This document shows positions 35,071 to 47,125 of a stretch of DNA of 64,000 bases, piece by piece. Both the position numbers and the translations under genes were made by a program. The notes under the pieces were generated by a model. It was not told where the DNA came from and searched no databases. It was given only the letters and a program-made list of their open reading frames with translations. The DNA comes from Talinum fruticosum (lineage: Eukaryota > Streptophyta > Magnoliopsida > Caryophyllales > Talinaceae). The stretch covers positions 62,001 through 126,000 of the forward strand of contig JAITYX010000006.1 in NCBI GenBank assembly GCA_021018815.1, written 5' to 3'. Within the stretch, counting starts at the first letter, position 1; each line of letters opens with the position of its first letter.

Positions 35071-35517
35071 TGAAAGGCATTCCATACTTAGACGAAACTT
35101 TATTAGTGATATAGATCTGTTTTTGTATACTTGCTCGGAAAATATTGCTAAGTAAAGCATACTTAAAGAATCGGATCATAAAGAATAGATGCTCAGCAAT
35201 TGTCAATGAAATAATGCTAACTCGAAATGTTTGCAATAAACAATAAGCTCGAGAGAATTAAAAAGAAATGCATTAATTCATTGAAGTTAAAGAAAGTACA
35301 TACAAAGATAGAGAGTGAAAACTCCCCTAAACAAGACAACAAGTTTTCTATCTATATTCTCCCCCTTGCCTTTCAGCAAAAACTCAAAAAATGGGAAGAA
35401 TACAACAAGTAGTACATATTTGATCTCCGGACAAAAAGATAAGTAAAAGAAAATAGAATTCCGGGAAGAAGAAGAATCGCGAGACTTTGGAATTGTGACA
35501 CGGTGCATGGTGTCTAC

Positions 35518-37140
35518 CTAAGAAGGAGAGGGGTTATCCGAGTGGAAGAGGAAGGGTGAGAGGTACGCCGGCATTGGTAGGATCTTGACGATGTGCTTGA
35601 GCGCGGCGGAGGGAGGACAGGGATCGCCGTCGAGGGGTCGGCTACGAGTGGGCGACCCGAGCGAGAGGATCCGGAGGTTCCTCCATCTCGGACCTCGGTA
35701 GCTGGAGGCGTCTGCTCGGTCGACCCGCTGCGGTTTCTTCTTATGCAGCTAGGTCTTCTAACTCACTCGGAGCTAGCATGCGAGCGAGTACTTCCGGTCG
35801 AGCTTGAGGAGCTTTTTGACCCTCGGTTGTCCCTCCTTCTTCTTCTTTTTTTCCGCCCCTTGCCCGGAAGGAGTTGCCTCGGCCGCGAGGCTCCTTGGCG
35901 TCTGCTTCTTCTTGTTCTTCTTCTCTATCCTCCCCGCTTTCGAGGAGGTCTTGGCCGGGCTCGAGGAAGCTTCGGATGTGTCCGAGTCGCCATGGTCCTG
36001 AGCTGCCTTGGACCTTCTCTCCTGTAGGAGCTCGATCGGCTCTTTTTGCTCCTTCACCAAGGCCTTCATCTCAAGTAGCAAGTCTTGCTGCTCTCGAATT
36101 TGAGATTGGACGGTCTTTTGGTTGATGGCCATAGACTCATAGACAGTCTTGAATGATTGGAGCATGTCCTTGAATTCCAAGGACACAAAGTTGATTTTGT
36201 CCATGAAAACGGAGGACAAAATGGAGGAGAGAGACATAGAGACACCTGGGGTGGAAGCACCATCAGGTGGGGTAGGGAGAGAGAGGGGCTTTTTTGCGTG
36301 CGAGGCGAAGAAGGTGGCCTCAACTACGAGCTGTGTACCCGGATACCGAGGTTGAGTCTCCTGGTACCCGTACCCTGAGGTTCCTTTTTGCTGACGACAA
36401 CGGCGGCCTTAGAAATAGCATTTGGGTCCGAGGGGAGAGGAACTTTGAATTGTTTGAATACAAGGGTGAGAAGAGCACCGAAAGGAAGAGCGGTGTTCTT
36501 CTTATTTTGGAGTTGAGCTGGCATAGCTGCCATTTGCTCGATGATGGAGGGAAGAGGTCTACTTCGTAGCCCTCAAGAATGTCAAAAAGAGCTTTTAAAT
36601 TCTTGGGGTTGGGGTTCTCCTTGCTTGGAATGTGGAGAGAAGAAAGTTCTCATCGGCAAGAAGCACGAGAAGACGTGCTTTTGACTTCAAGCGTATTACT
36701 GAGAAAAGTTTTGCGTGACTCGAGGAACTCTTTTGTGTATTTTTAAAAGAAGTCGTTAGCGACTTCGGTGAAAGTAATGGGGTTGCTGTTCAAGAAAAGA
36801 GAGGAGGCCTTGAACAAGCGATGGAGAAGGGAGGTGTTTATACGAACGAGTTACGTTCAAAACCACGGAGGTTAGAACACCTTCGAGTTTCGAGGTGAGT
36901 GTAAAATTCGAGATACGAGTTCGGGGTAGATGAACTCACTGAAACAAAGAAAGTTATAAACACCGGTGGTTTGGATGTGTGGAAACCACAAGAATTTGGT
37001 GGTTGGGAAGAGCTTGTCGTCCAACACAAGATGCTTTGGGTGACAACAAGTTTAGACGAGGAGGAGCCTTCTTGGCTTTTGGTGCGTGGCTTCTTTGAGG
37101 AAAAGCCAAGAAAGTCGGGGTGAGAACCTCGTTTAGGCAT
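35518..37140 (-). pseudogene. third, env-like ORF of element E
   Basis: The ATG at 37140 starts a 100-codon open part (to 36838): 'MPKRGSHPDFLGFSSKKP', Ser/Lys-rich, then 'NSCGFHTSKPPVFITFFVS'. The C-terminal open part 36237-35773 (154 codons) carries the coiled-coil-like 'VYESMAINQKTVQSQIREQQ' and 'LLEMKALVKEQKEPIELLQE', an acidic Asp/Ser patch, and a very basic tail with K-K-K-K-K-E-G-Q. The stop is TAG at 35518. Frameshifts lie between. Near-identical to D over the coiled region. Function unknown; no membrane segment supports an envelope role. The spacer to pol (37141-37803) holds no gene. Confidence 0.7.
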
Positions 37141-37803
37141 TTTGAATGAGAGAAAAGAAGAGTGAAACTTTGAGAGAGAGTAGAAGAGAGTAGGTCCACG
37201 AGAGTGAAAGAAAATGAGTAGAAGAAAGAGATGAGAGCGAGTCGAGCTTACTTGAGATGATCTTCATGAAGCTTGAAAATGTCCAGGAGTCACTCGTAGA
37301 CGTAGAGAGCTTGCGCGAGAAGTTTTGGTTTCGAGAGAGTGAGTAAATGAAATGTAAAGTAGTGAGACGAAGGAGAATAGGCGCTTTTTATAGAAAAAAA
37401 TAATCGTCCTTCAACACAACGCTATATATATATCCGTTCGACTCGGCTTTTTCATCGAGTCACCTCGGACCGGTGTGACGGTTCTCTTCTCAACGGTTAA
37501 AATTCTAGCGGTTTGACTTGCAACGGCTAGAAGTCCGATCACAACGAGCAAGAGAGAGAAAAAGATTTTGAAAAAATAATTCGAAATTCTCCACTTATCT
37601 AGAGATGATTTCAAAGATTTGATGTCCACTTTGCTCATCAATGCGGGTTTGACTCGGCTTAGTTTACGAGTGACTCGAAATTAGAAGTAAATAATAACTA
37701 TTAGCTCGGTATCACTAAATCAAGCTGAACAAATGGTTATTAACGATTTGAAAGCACTTAACACATAATCATGTAATGAGATTATCATAAAGAAAGCACA
37801 TAA

Positions 37804-40800
37804 TTATGCATTTAACATTCCAAGTTCATTCCTAATGAAACAAAGCTGATCTTCACTAAGAGGCTTAGTAAAAATATCAGCTAATTGAAGATTAGTAGGA
37901 ATGAATTCAAGTTAGATATCACCTTTCTTAGAATGGTCTCTTAAGAAATGATACCGACCTCAATGTGTTTTGTTTCGAGTGCTTGAACCAGATTTTTGGT
38001 CATGCTAATTGCATTTTGATTATACACTTGATTGGGACTAATTTGAAAGAAAGTCCAAGATCTCTCAAGTGTTGCTTTATCCATAAAATCCGAGCACGGC
38101 ATGCTCACGTTGCAATATACTCAGCTTCAGCAGTTGATAGAGCTACTTGCGTTTTACTTCTTTGAGTGCTAAGATATTAAGGATTGACCCACAAATTGGC
38201 ATGCTCCTGAAGTGCTCTTTCTATCAACTTTGTATCCAGTGTAATCCACATCCGAGTATCCAGTAAGAGTCGGTTCGAGTCTCTTGAGTACCATAGACCT
38301 AAGTTACGAGTCCCTGCAAGATATCCGAAAATTCTCTTCACCGCAGTGAGATGTGATTCTTTTGGATTAGCTTGGAATCTTGCGCATAAGCATACACTGA
38401 ACATTATATCCGGCCGGCTAGAAGTAAGATATAGCAAAGATCGAATCATACCTCGATAGAGTTTACGAACTATTTCTTTACCTTTATCGTCCGAGTCAAG
38501 TTTTATACTGCTTGCTTATAGGTGTAGGCTGCGTGCTTTGCATCTTGGAGTTTGTATTTCTTTAGCGGCTCCTTGGTATACTTTGATTGATGGACATAGA
38601 TTCCATCTTTGTCTTATTTGATTTGTAGACCAAGGAAGAAATTGAGTTCTCCCATCATACTCATTTGATATTCCTGACTCAATAACTCGAGAAAAGTCCC
38701 GGCATAGATTTTCATTAGTAGCTCCAAATATTATATCATCAACATTGATCCGAACGATAAGGAAATCATTCCCCTTAGTTCTTATAAAGAGAATCTTGTC
38801 GATCCGACCCCTTCTAAAATCATTTTGAACCAAGAAATTGCTCGAGTCTTTCATACCAAGCTCTGGAAGCTTGGTTAAGACCATAAAGAGCTTTTGAAGT
38901 TTGAAAACATGGTTTGGAAATTTGAGTTTTCAATTCCAGGGGCTGCTCAACATAGACTTCCTCTTCAATAAAACTATTGAGAAATGCACACTTAACATCC
39001 ATTTGATATAATTTGATATTCATGCTAGATGCAAATGCCAACGAGATTCTAATGGCTTCAATTCGGCAATAGGTGCAAAGGTTTCCCCACAATCAATCCC
39101 TTCTTCATGATTATAACCTTAAGCCACAAGTCTAGCCTTGTTTCGATTACCAACCCACCTTCATCCAGTTTGTTCTTGAAAACCCATTTGATTCCTATGG
39201 CTGGGTGGTCGAACGATCGTTTGGTCGAGTCCGGACTTGGTTTCTTTCGAAGTGATTGAGTTCCTCTTGTATGGCCTCTACCCATTCAGGTTCATTTAGG
39301 GCCTCTAGTGCATTTTGGGTTTAGTTAATGAGATGAATGCGGTGAATGCACATAGATTTTTGAAGAGAGGAACGAGTTCTTACCCCACTTGTTAATATCG
39401 GAGAATATGTTTTCTAGTGGGTGACTAGAAGCGTACTTGAATGCTCTACCTGTTCTCCGATTCACTAGATTTGTAGGCTGAGCTGCTTAATCTTCGGAGG
39501 CTTGATCCGAGTGATCGGTTTGCTCTTCGACATTACGAGTGGATTCTTGAGTTGTCTCGTTCTAAGTCACTTCATTACGAGTGACTTCATTACGAGCTGT
39601 TTAAGTTTAAATCTTCATAGATTCATGTTCATCACTATCATCGTCTCTTATGAGCTTCGGATCCGAGTATGTAGACTCACTTGGCTTTTCCTGTTCAAGT
39701 TCATCAAACACAACGTGGATGCTTTCTTCCACTTTGTTAGTTCTCTTATTAAAAATGCGATAAGCTTTACTATGTGATGAATAACCTAGAAAAATACCTT
39801 CATCTGACCGAGCATCAAACTTGGTCGGGTGATCCTTACCATTGTTATGAACGAAACATTTACATCCAAAAGGCTTGAAATAGGAAATATTGGGTTTCTT
39901 CCCTTTGTAGAGCTCATAAGGTGTTTTCTTTAGTATGGGTCCGATGAGACATACTGTTCAAAGTGTAGTTGGTTGTGTTGATCGCCTCGGCCCATAAATA
40001 GTAAGGTAGATTGTGCTCAATCATCATTGTCCTTGCTATTTCTTCAAGAGTTCTTTTCTTTCTCTCCACTACTCCATTTTGTTAAAGAGTTCTTGGTGCT
40101 TGAGAAGCTGTGAGAGATACCATTTACGTCACCAAGCTCTCGGAGTTCGAGTAGTCGAACTCACTTCCATGGTCGGTTCGAATTCTCTCGGATCCGAGTT
40201 TGAGACTCAACTTGGATTTTCTCGCAGAGTGTGCTTAACTCTTTGAATGCTTCATTTTGTGCTTAAGAAAACACACCAAGGTAAATCGTGACTAATCATC
40301 AATAATAACAAGTATATATGATTTACCTCAGAGGCTCTTAACGAGGATTTCACCACATAAATCCATATGTAGCCGCTTGAGCACTTTGGATGTGGAAACT
40401 ATCTTCAGAAATTTGAATGAAGATCTGACTTGTTTCCCTCTTGTGCATCCTTCACAAACTTTGTCTTTCTCAAAAGTACAGTTAGGTAAACCTCTAACCA
40501 AACCATGAGATGCCAATTTCTTGATAGTATGCATGCTAATATGGCCTAATCTACGATGCCGTGTCAATGAATCATCATGAAGGGATGCTTTCAAACAAGA
40601 TAAATTATGATTCGTGTCGAAAGAGGAATAATGTAAGTGTTACCCGATCTCTTACCCGAGAGTTTGATCTTCTTGGTGGTATTATCGGAAATGTAACGGT
40701 TGGTGCGAGTGAATCTTACCTCTTGACCTTTATCGCATAGTTGAGAGATGTTAAGCGGATTATGCTTTAGTCCTTTGACAAAGTAAGCTGGGCTGACCAG

Positions 40801-41031
40801 ATTGCTTCCCTTGCCAATCTTGCCTATCCCAACTATCTTCCCTTTGTTGTCATCTCCAAAAGTGACTTTTCCTCCTTTGTACTCTTCTAACTCGGAAAAA
40901 GTCCTGAATCTCCGACATGTGCCGTGAGCATCCACTGTCCAGGTACCAATGACCTTTTGCTCTTTTCTAAGTACCCTACAAAACAGAGACAAACTAACCC
41001 TTCTCACTTCCTCTAACAAATCCACTAACAC
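37804..41031 (-). pseudogene. pol: pol of element E
   Basis: The protease active-site stretch W-Y-L-D-S-G-C-S-R-H-M is intact around 40945-40925, but the frame shifts directly after it, where the expected CAGG reads CGG. 41031-40591 carries 'GGKVTFGDDNKGKIVGIGKI' and the region before integrase. 40594-40328 has the zinc region with H-R-R-L-G-H, 'CEGC' and 'LHMDLCGEI'. Integrase tail and reverse transcriptase lie at 39900-38516, with open parts 39285-39058 ('AIGIKWVFKNKLDEGG'), 39092-38820 ('NIKLYQMDVKCAFLN') and 38884-38516, where the YVDD box reads 'INVDDIIFGATNENLC' (Y to N). RNase H: 38449-38177 ('SLLYLTSSRPDIMFSVCLCA'), ending at TAA 37804. Confidence 0.88.
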
Positions 41032-42805
41032 TCTTTCTTGTGGTCCTTTTCGAGGAAGAAGGCTTTTCGGAACCCAGATTTGGATGACTTTGGGCTTAGT
41101 CCGATTCCGAGTGTTCCATGTAGAGAACAGAGTCCGTATCTCTTTCTTTTGAAAAACTTTTCTTTTGGGAAGCTGGAGAAGATGGTTTCTTCTTGTAAAC
41201 TAATCTGGGCTTAGTCCTTCTTTCATTTTTGTGAATGGAACCATGCTCAGCTATGTTGAACTTTACGGTTCGGAATCCTTTTGAAAAGCTCCGAGTAGGA
41301 ATTGGATTCCTCCTCTTTGTTGAAACCAAGACCTTCTTTTACGAAAGAGACACATTGAGATCCTAAGAGCATATCAAGGCTTTTCGGCCTTGAGTAAATT
41401 TTAAAACAAGATCTTGAGACTCTTTGAGCTTTTGCTTTAACTCGCTCATTTTCTCTTCGAGTAACTAGAACTCAATCTCATTCGAATGAGCACTAGTCTT
41501 GAGTTCTCCGAGTGTAAGTCTCGGTTTTCCAATTCATTTTTAAAGAAATGCTCTCGGAGGAAATTGACTCAAGTTGTTCTTTGAAACGAGAGGAATCAAA
41601 GTTGGACTTTTCTTCCAAAGTAAAAATATACTTAGCCAAATCAACTTTGGAGAATTTGAGGAAGTATTCAATTACCTCTTGAGGATTTGTTTCCTCATTG
41701 TCCGATTCTGAGTCGACCCTATTTCGACTTCCGAGTCGGAAAAGTGCCATCGAGACACTTTGAGTTATCCGAGTCCTCGTCGTCTTCGATCGAGTCCTCA
41801 TCACTCCACGTGGCCATCATAGCCTTTTTCTTCTTCCTGTCCCTTTTTCTCTTTCGACAATCTTTGACTATGTGATCCTTGCTACCACATTCAAAACGAC
41901 CCGAGTTCTTAGTCAAAAATAACTTTGAAGGAGATGAATATTTACCTTTCCTGTCCTTCTTGTCTTTCTTATAGAACTTTTCTCTTGGCCTTTTATCCCA
42001 TCTTTTGTGCTTCATCATTCTCTTGAATCCTTTTGCAATAAGTGCCATGGGATCCTCTGCTGAGTTAGAGGAACTCGGATCCGCTTCTCACGGTTTACGA
42101 GGCTTTCGGCGCTATGTTCTTTTTGGTGTCGCCCTCGGCATCCTTCTCTTCGAGGTGGATTTCATGAGTGAGAAGCTTCCTAATGAGCTCGTCCGGCTTT
42201 AGAAGTGATAGGTTCCGAGCCTCCTCTATGGAAGTCACCTTGGGACCCCATCTTTTCTCGGGTAGGCTTCCAAGTATCTTTACGCACATTTGCTCGTGGG
42301 AAATCTTCTTACCCGAGAGATTTGAGATTGTTAGTAATCTCGATAAATCGAATGAACATCCGAGTGATGTTTTCTTCCGGTTCCATCTTAAATAGCTCAT
42401 ATTTGTGAAGATATTCGTTGATCTTCGCTTGTCCGACCTGGCTTGTACCTTCATAAGTGTTGACCGAGTGTGTCCCACACTTCTTTGGCTGAGTCAAAGG
42501 TAGACACTCGGTTGTATTCTTACGAGCTGATGGCGCACATAAGAATGTTCATTGCCCTGAAGTTCTTTACGAACTTCTCCGCTTCACACGGAGTAAACTC
42601 GGCCTTTGTCTTGGGAACAAGTCTAAATTCTTCTATCTTCATGGGAATGTAGTTTCCTTGTTGTATGACGTCCTAAATATCTTCATCAAGATCCAGGAGG
42701 AAACATTCCATGAGTTTCTTCCGAGTGCATGAAGTTGGATCCTTTGAATTTTGGCGGTCTGCTGGAGGATCTTCCTTCATCGAACTCTCCGTTGTTTTGA
42801 GCCAT
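41032..42805 (-). pseudogene. gag: gag of element E
   Basis: The ATG at 42805 starts the gene. Open pieces: 42497-42309 ('CGTHSVNTYEGTSQVGQAKI', 'MEPEENITRMFIRFIEIT'), 42478-42095 and 42048-41719 (109 codons). The last holds the nucleocapsid: 'MALIAKGFKRMMKHKRWDKR', a Lys-rich linker and the zinc knuckle R-F-E-C-G-x4-H-x4-C near 41900-41857, whose first cysteine reads arginine. A Lys/Arg run and an acidic tail follow. 41804-41493 continues with the coiled segment in another frame, and 41329-41096 with the basic C-terminus. Confidence 0.82.
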
Positions 42806-42850
42806 TTGATCTTTAGACCTTTGGATGGTTAGATCCTTTACGAAAGGCTA

Positions 42851-42864
42851 GGCTCGATACTAAT
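42851..42864 (-). other. primer-binding site, element E
   Basis: The reverse complement ATTAGTATCGAGCC is one base shorter than the expected ATTGGTATCAGAGCC because CAGAG reads CGAG. Confidence 0.7.
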
Positions 42865-44419
42865 TGAAGGTTTGCTCTTGGAGAAGTTAAGTCACCCTCG
42901 AGGGGGTGAATAGGGTGATGAAAGATTTTTACGAAAAAAACAAACTCTTTTGATCGAAGGACGAGACGAAGCGGGTTACGAGTCTACAATAGGGTCGAGA
43001 AAAGTATGAACTCGAGAATAAAGATGCGGATAGAGCTGAAGCTTTAAGACAGTCCGAGTCTAGAATGAACTCGGAAAGTGAAGACACTAAAAATACGTGG
43101 AAACCCTCCCGGGGTAGAAAACCATGGACCGTGCTAATCCAAGCACGAAGTCAAATCCATTATTTTGAGTCCACAAAATATAGTAGATCGGCGAACCCGA
43201 GTTGCTCCCTTAGACAACTCTTTACAAGTTTTTGCTAAACTCAAAAATTCCTTTATCCGATCTCGTACTTCCTAGCTAAGATAACCCTTACGAGTTATGG
43301 ACAAGCGAGCTGAGTTAACCCTTACGGCTCGGTCAAGGAACCTTACTTAGAGAGTAAGAAAGAGAGTGTTTGTAACTAAGTACAAAACCTTACAACTCAG
43401 AATATAATGAATTACGAGTGGGAGTTGTAAGTAGAAGATTGAGGCTGAATACAATTACTTTTTCTCAATTATGTGTATTAACAATAGGTTCGGCAATCTT
43501 CAAGTCTTGAGAGTTGGCTTCATATATATATGACCAAGCGAGAATAGCCGTTGAGTCCATCTTCGACTTGGAAGTTCTTTGTGACCGTTGTTAAGGATCT
43601 TACGAGTCACTCGGAAAGTATCCATTAAGATATGAACCTTGTACAACGGTTCTTGACTCTTTTAGATGTCCCAAAACCACTTGCGGTGTCTTCAAAGATA
43701 AGGTGGAAACCACCGTTTAGGTTGGTGTTGCAGATTTCCAGTTTTGGAAATAGACAGTCCTGACACGATCTTTTGGGGCTAGGTCATAGATGGAAAAAGC
43801 CTTGTCTGCTGGTGATTTGTCGTTTTGAAGCCGGTTACTTTTGTAATTCAAAAAGTGTATCCTCGTTTGAATAACCTATAAAAGTAAATCAAATTGGTTT
43901 TCAAAGTATAAAATACTTTGGTACAAGATTAGACACGAGATAATAATATAATTAAGATAATTAAGTGACTAATTATACGAGTCGGAAAAGAAATGGAATT
44001 TTCCGAGTCTAATATGCATGAAACACGAAATTACATCGAGTGAAATAAACTAGATCTAGACTAAGCATCGTTCGGACTAGAAGCGCGACTATAACAGAAT
44101 AACACCTGTAATATGAAGTCGGACATGAGTGCGGTTATGCGAGTACTAGTCATTTGAACATGCGATACTTCTAAGTGATGAGAGACTCGGAAGCTGGGTT
44201 TATAATAGTAAGTTCGAGATATGCTTTACGAGTCTTACAGAGACAAGTAAGAATACATGAGATAAATGCTATATCACTTAGAGAAAATACTATATCACTT
44301 AGAAAAGTTTCTAAGGTACGAGAGAATGACTTGGAATTAAAACTCTATAAGTGCGAAAGTCTTATACCCGATTCCATTGTTAGAACTCAGAAATGTGCGG
44401 AGTCAAGTCCAAGTCTTCA
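42865..44419 (-). repeat. LTR shared by elements E (5') and F (3')
   Basis: It starts TGAAGGTTTGCTCTTGGAG and ends CCAAGTCTTCA, 1555 bp, with E's primer site on the left and F's polypurine tract on the right. It is highly similar to 33505-35055. The TATA context is slightly altered (TATATATA at 43523-43530). Confidence 0.9.
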
Positions 44420-44434
44420 ATCTCCCCTTTTTGA
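44420..44434 (-). other. polypurine tract, element F
   Basis: The reverse complement TCAAAAAGGGGAGAT abuts the LTR. The second purine tract is at 44724-44740. 44435-44887 has no supported gene. Confidence 0.8.
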
Positions 44435-44887
44435 TGAAAGACATTCCATACTTAGACAGAAACTTTATTAGTGATATATATCTATTTTTGTATACTTGCT
44501 TAGAAAATAATGCTAAGTAAAGCACACTTAAAGTATCGGATCATAAAGAATAGATGCTCAGCAATTGCTAATGAAATAATGCTAACTCAGAAATGTTTGC
44601 AATAAACAATAAGCTCGAGAGAATTGAAAAGAAATGCATTAATTCATTGAAGTTAAAGAAAGTATATACAGAGATAGAGAGTGAGAAACTCCCCTAAACA
44701 AGACAACAAGTTTTCTATCTATATTCTCCCCCTTGCCTTTCAGCAAAAACTCAAAAAATGGGAAGAATACAACAAGTAGTACATATTTGATGTCCGGACA
44801 AAAAGATAAGTAAAAGAAAATAGAATTCCGGGAAGAAGAAGAATCTTGCGAGACTTTGGAATTGTGACACGAGTGCATGGTGTCCGC

Positions 44888-46451
44888 TTAAGAAGGAGAG
44901 GGGTTGTCCGAGTGGAAGAGGAAGGGTGAGAGGTACACCGGCGTTGGTAGGATCTTGACGATGTGCTTGAGCGCGGCGGAGGGGATAGGGATCGCCGTCA
45001 AGGGTCGGCTACGAGTGGGCGACCCGGAACAAGAGGATCCAGAGGTTCCTCCATGTGGACCTCGGTAGGCTGGAGAGGTGCCGCTCGATCCGAGCTAAGT
45101 ACTTCCGGTCGAGCTTGAGGAGCTTTTGACCCTCGGTTATCCCTCCTTCTTCTTCTTTTGTTCCGCCCCTTGCCCGGAAGAAGCTGCCTCAGCCGCGAGG
45201 CTCCTCGGCGTCTGCTTCTTCTTGTTCTTTTCTCTATCCTCCACTGCTTTACGAGGAGGTCTTGGCCGGAGCTCGAGGAAGCTTCGGATGTGTCCGAGTC
45301 ACCATGGTCCTAAGCTGCCTTGGACCTTCTCTCCTGTAGGAGCTCGATCGGCTCTTTTTGCTCCTTCACCAAGGCCTTTATCTCAAGTAGTAAGTCTTGT
45401 CTGCTCTCGGATTTTAGATTGGACGGTCTTTTGGTTGATGGCCATAGACTCATAGACAGTCTTGAATGACTCGAGCATGTCCTTGAATTCCAAGGACACA
45501 AAGTTAATTTTGTCCATGAAAACGGAGGACAAAATGGAGGAGAGAGATTTAGAGACACCTGAGGTGGAAGCACCATCAGGTGGGGTAGGGAGAGAGAGGG
45601 GCTTTTTATGAGTCCGAGGCGAAGAAGGTGGCCTCGACTACGAGCTGTGTACCCGGATACCGAGGTTGAGTCTCCTGGTACCGTACCCCTGAAGTTCCTT
45701 TTTGCCGACGACAACGGCGGCCTTAGAAATAGCATTTGGAGTGCGAGGGAGAGGAACTTTGAATTGTTTGAATACAAGGGTGAGAAGAGCACCTAAAGGA
45801 AGAGCGGTGTTCTTCTTATTTTGGAGTTGAGTGGCATAGCTGCCATTTGCTCGATGATGGAGGGAAGAGGTCTACTTCGTAGCCCTCGAGAATGTGAAAA
45901 AGAGCTTTTAAATGCTTAGAGTTGGGGTCTCCTTGCTTGGAATGTTGAGAGAAGAAAGTTCTCATCGGTAGAAGCACGAGAAGACATGCTTTTGACTTCA
46001 AGCTGTGTCACGGAAAAGTTTTTGCATGACTCAAGGAACTCTTTTGTGTATTTTTAAAAGAAGTCGTCGGCGACTTCGATGAAAGAAATGGGGTTGCTGT
46101 TCAAGAAAAGAGAGGAGACCTTGAACAAGCGATGGAGAAGGGAGGTGTTTATACGAACGAGTTACGTTCAAAACCCTGGAGGTTAGAACACCTTCGAGCT
46201 TGTGAGGTGAGTGTAAAATTCGGATACGAGTTCGGGGTAGATGAACTCGCTGAAACAAAGAAAGTTATAAACACCGGTGGTTTGGATGTGTGGAAACCAC
46301 AAGAATTTGGTGGTTGGGAAGAGCTTGTCGTCCGAGCACAACATCTTTGGGTGACAACGAGTTTAGACGAGGAGGAGCCTTCTTGGCTTTTGGTGCATGG
46401 CTTCTTTGAGGAAGAGCCAAGACAGTCGGGGTGAGAACCTCGTTTAGGCAT
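44888..46451 (-). pseudogene. third, env-like ORF of element F
   Basis: The ATG at 46451 gives 'MPKRGSHPDCLGSSSKKPCT' and a Ser-rich stretch like E, open to 46149 with a short frame-mate further upstream. The middle ('PNSKHLKALFHILEGYEVDL') lies at 46001-45816, and the coiled part ends near 45310 in two frames. A deletion of some 45 bp relative to D and E lies near 45080-45095, so the C-terminal basic region is shorter. The stop is TAA at 44888. Same unknown function as D and E. The spacer to pol (46452-47125) has no supported gene. Confidence 0.68.
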
Positions 46452-47125
46452 TTTGAATGAGAGAAAAGAAGAGTGAAACTTTGAGAGAGAGTAGAAGAGA
46501 GTAGAAGAGAGTAGGTCGACGAGAGTGAAAGAAGCTGAGCAGAAGAAAGACATGAGAGCGATCGAGCTTACTTGAGATGATCTTCACAAAGCTTGAAAAT
46601 GTCCGAGGAGTCACTTGTAGACGTAGAGAGCTTGCGCGAGAAGTTTTGGTTTCGAGAGAGTGAGTAAATGAAATGTAAAGTAGCGAGACGAAGGAGAATA
46701 GGCGCTATTTATAGAAAAAAATAATCGTCCTTCAACACAACGGTATTTATATATCCGTTCGACTCAGCTTTTTCATCGGTCACCTCGGACCGGTGTGACG
46801 GTTCTCTTCTCAACGGTTAAAATTCTAGCGGTTTGACTTGCAACGGCTAGAAGTCCGATCATAGCGAGCAAGAGAGAGAAAAAGATTTTGAAAAAATAAT
46901 TCATAAATTCTCCACTTATCTAGAGATGATTTCAAAGATTTGATGTCCACTTTGCTCATCAATGCGAGTTTGACTCGGCTTAGTTTACGAGTGACTCGGA
47001 AATTAGAAGTAAATAATAACTATTAGCTCAGTATCACTAAATCAAGCTGAACAAATGGTTATTAACGATTTGAAAGCACTTAACACATAATCATGCAATG
47101 AGATTATCATAAAGAAAGCACATAA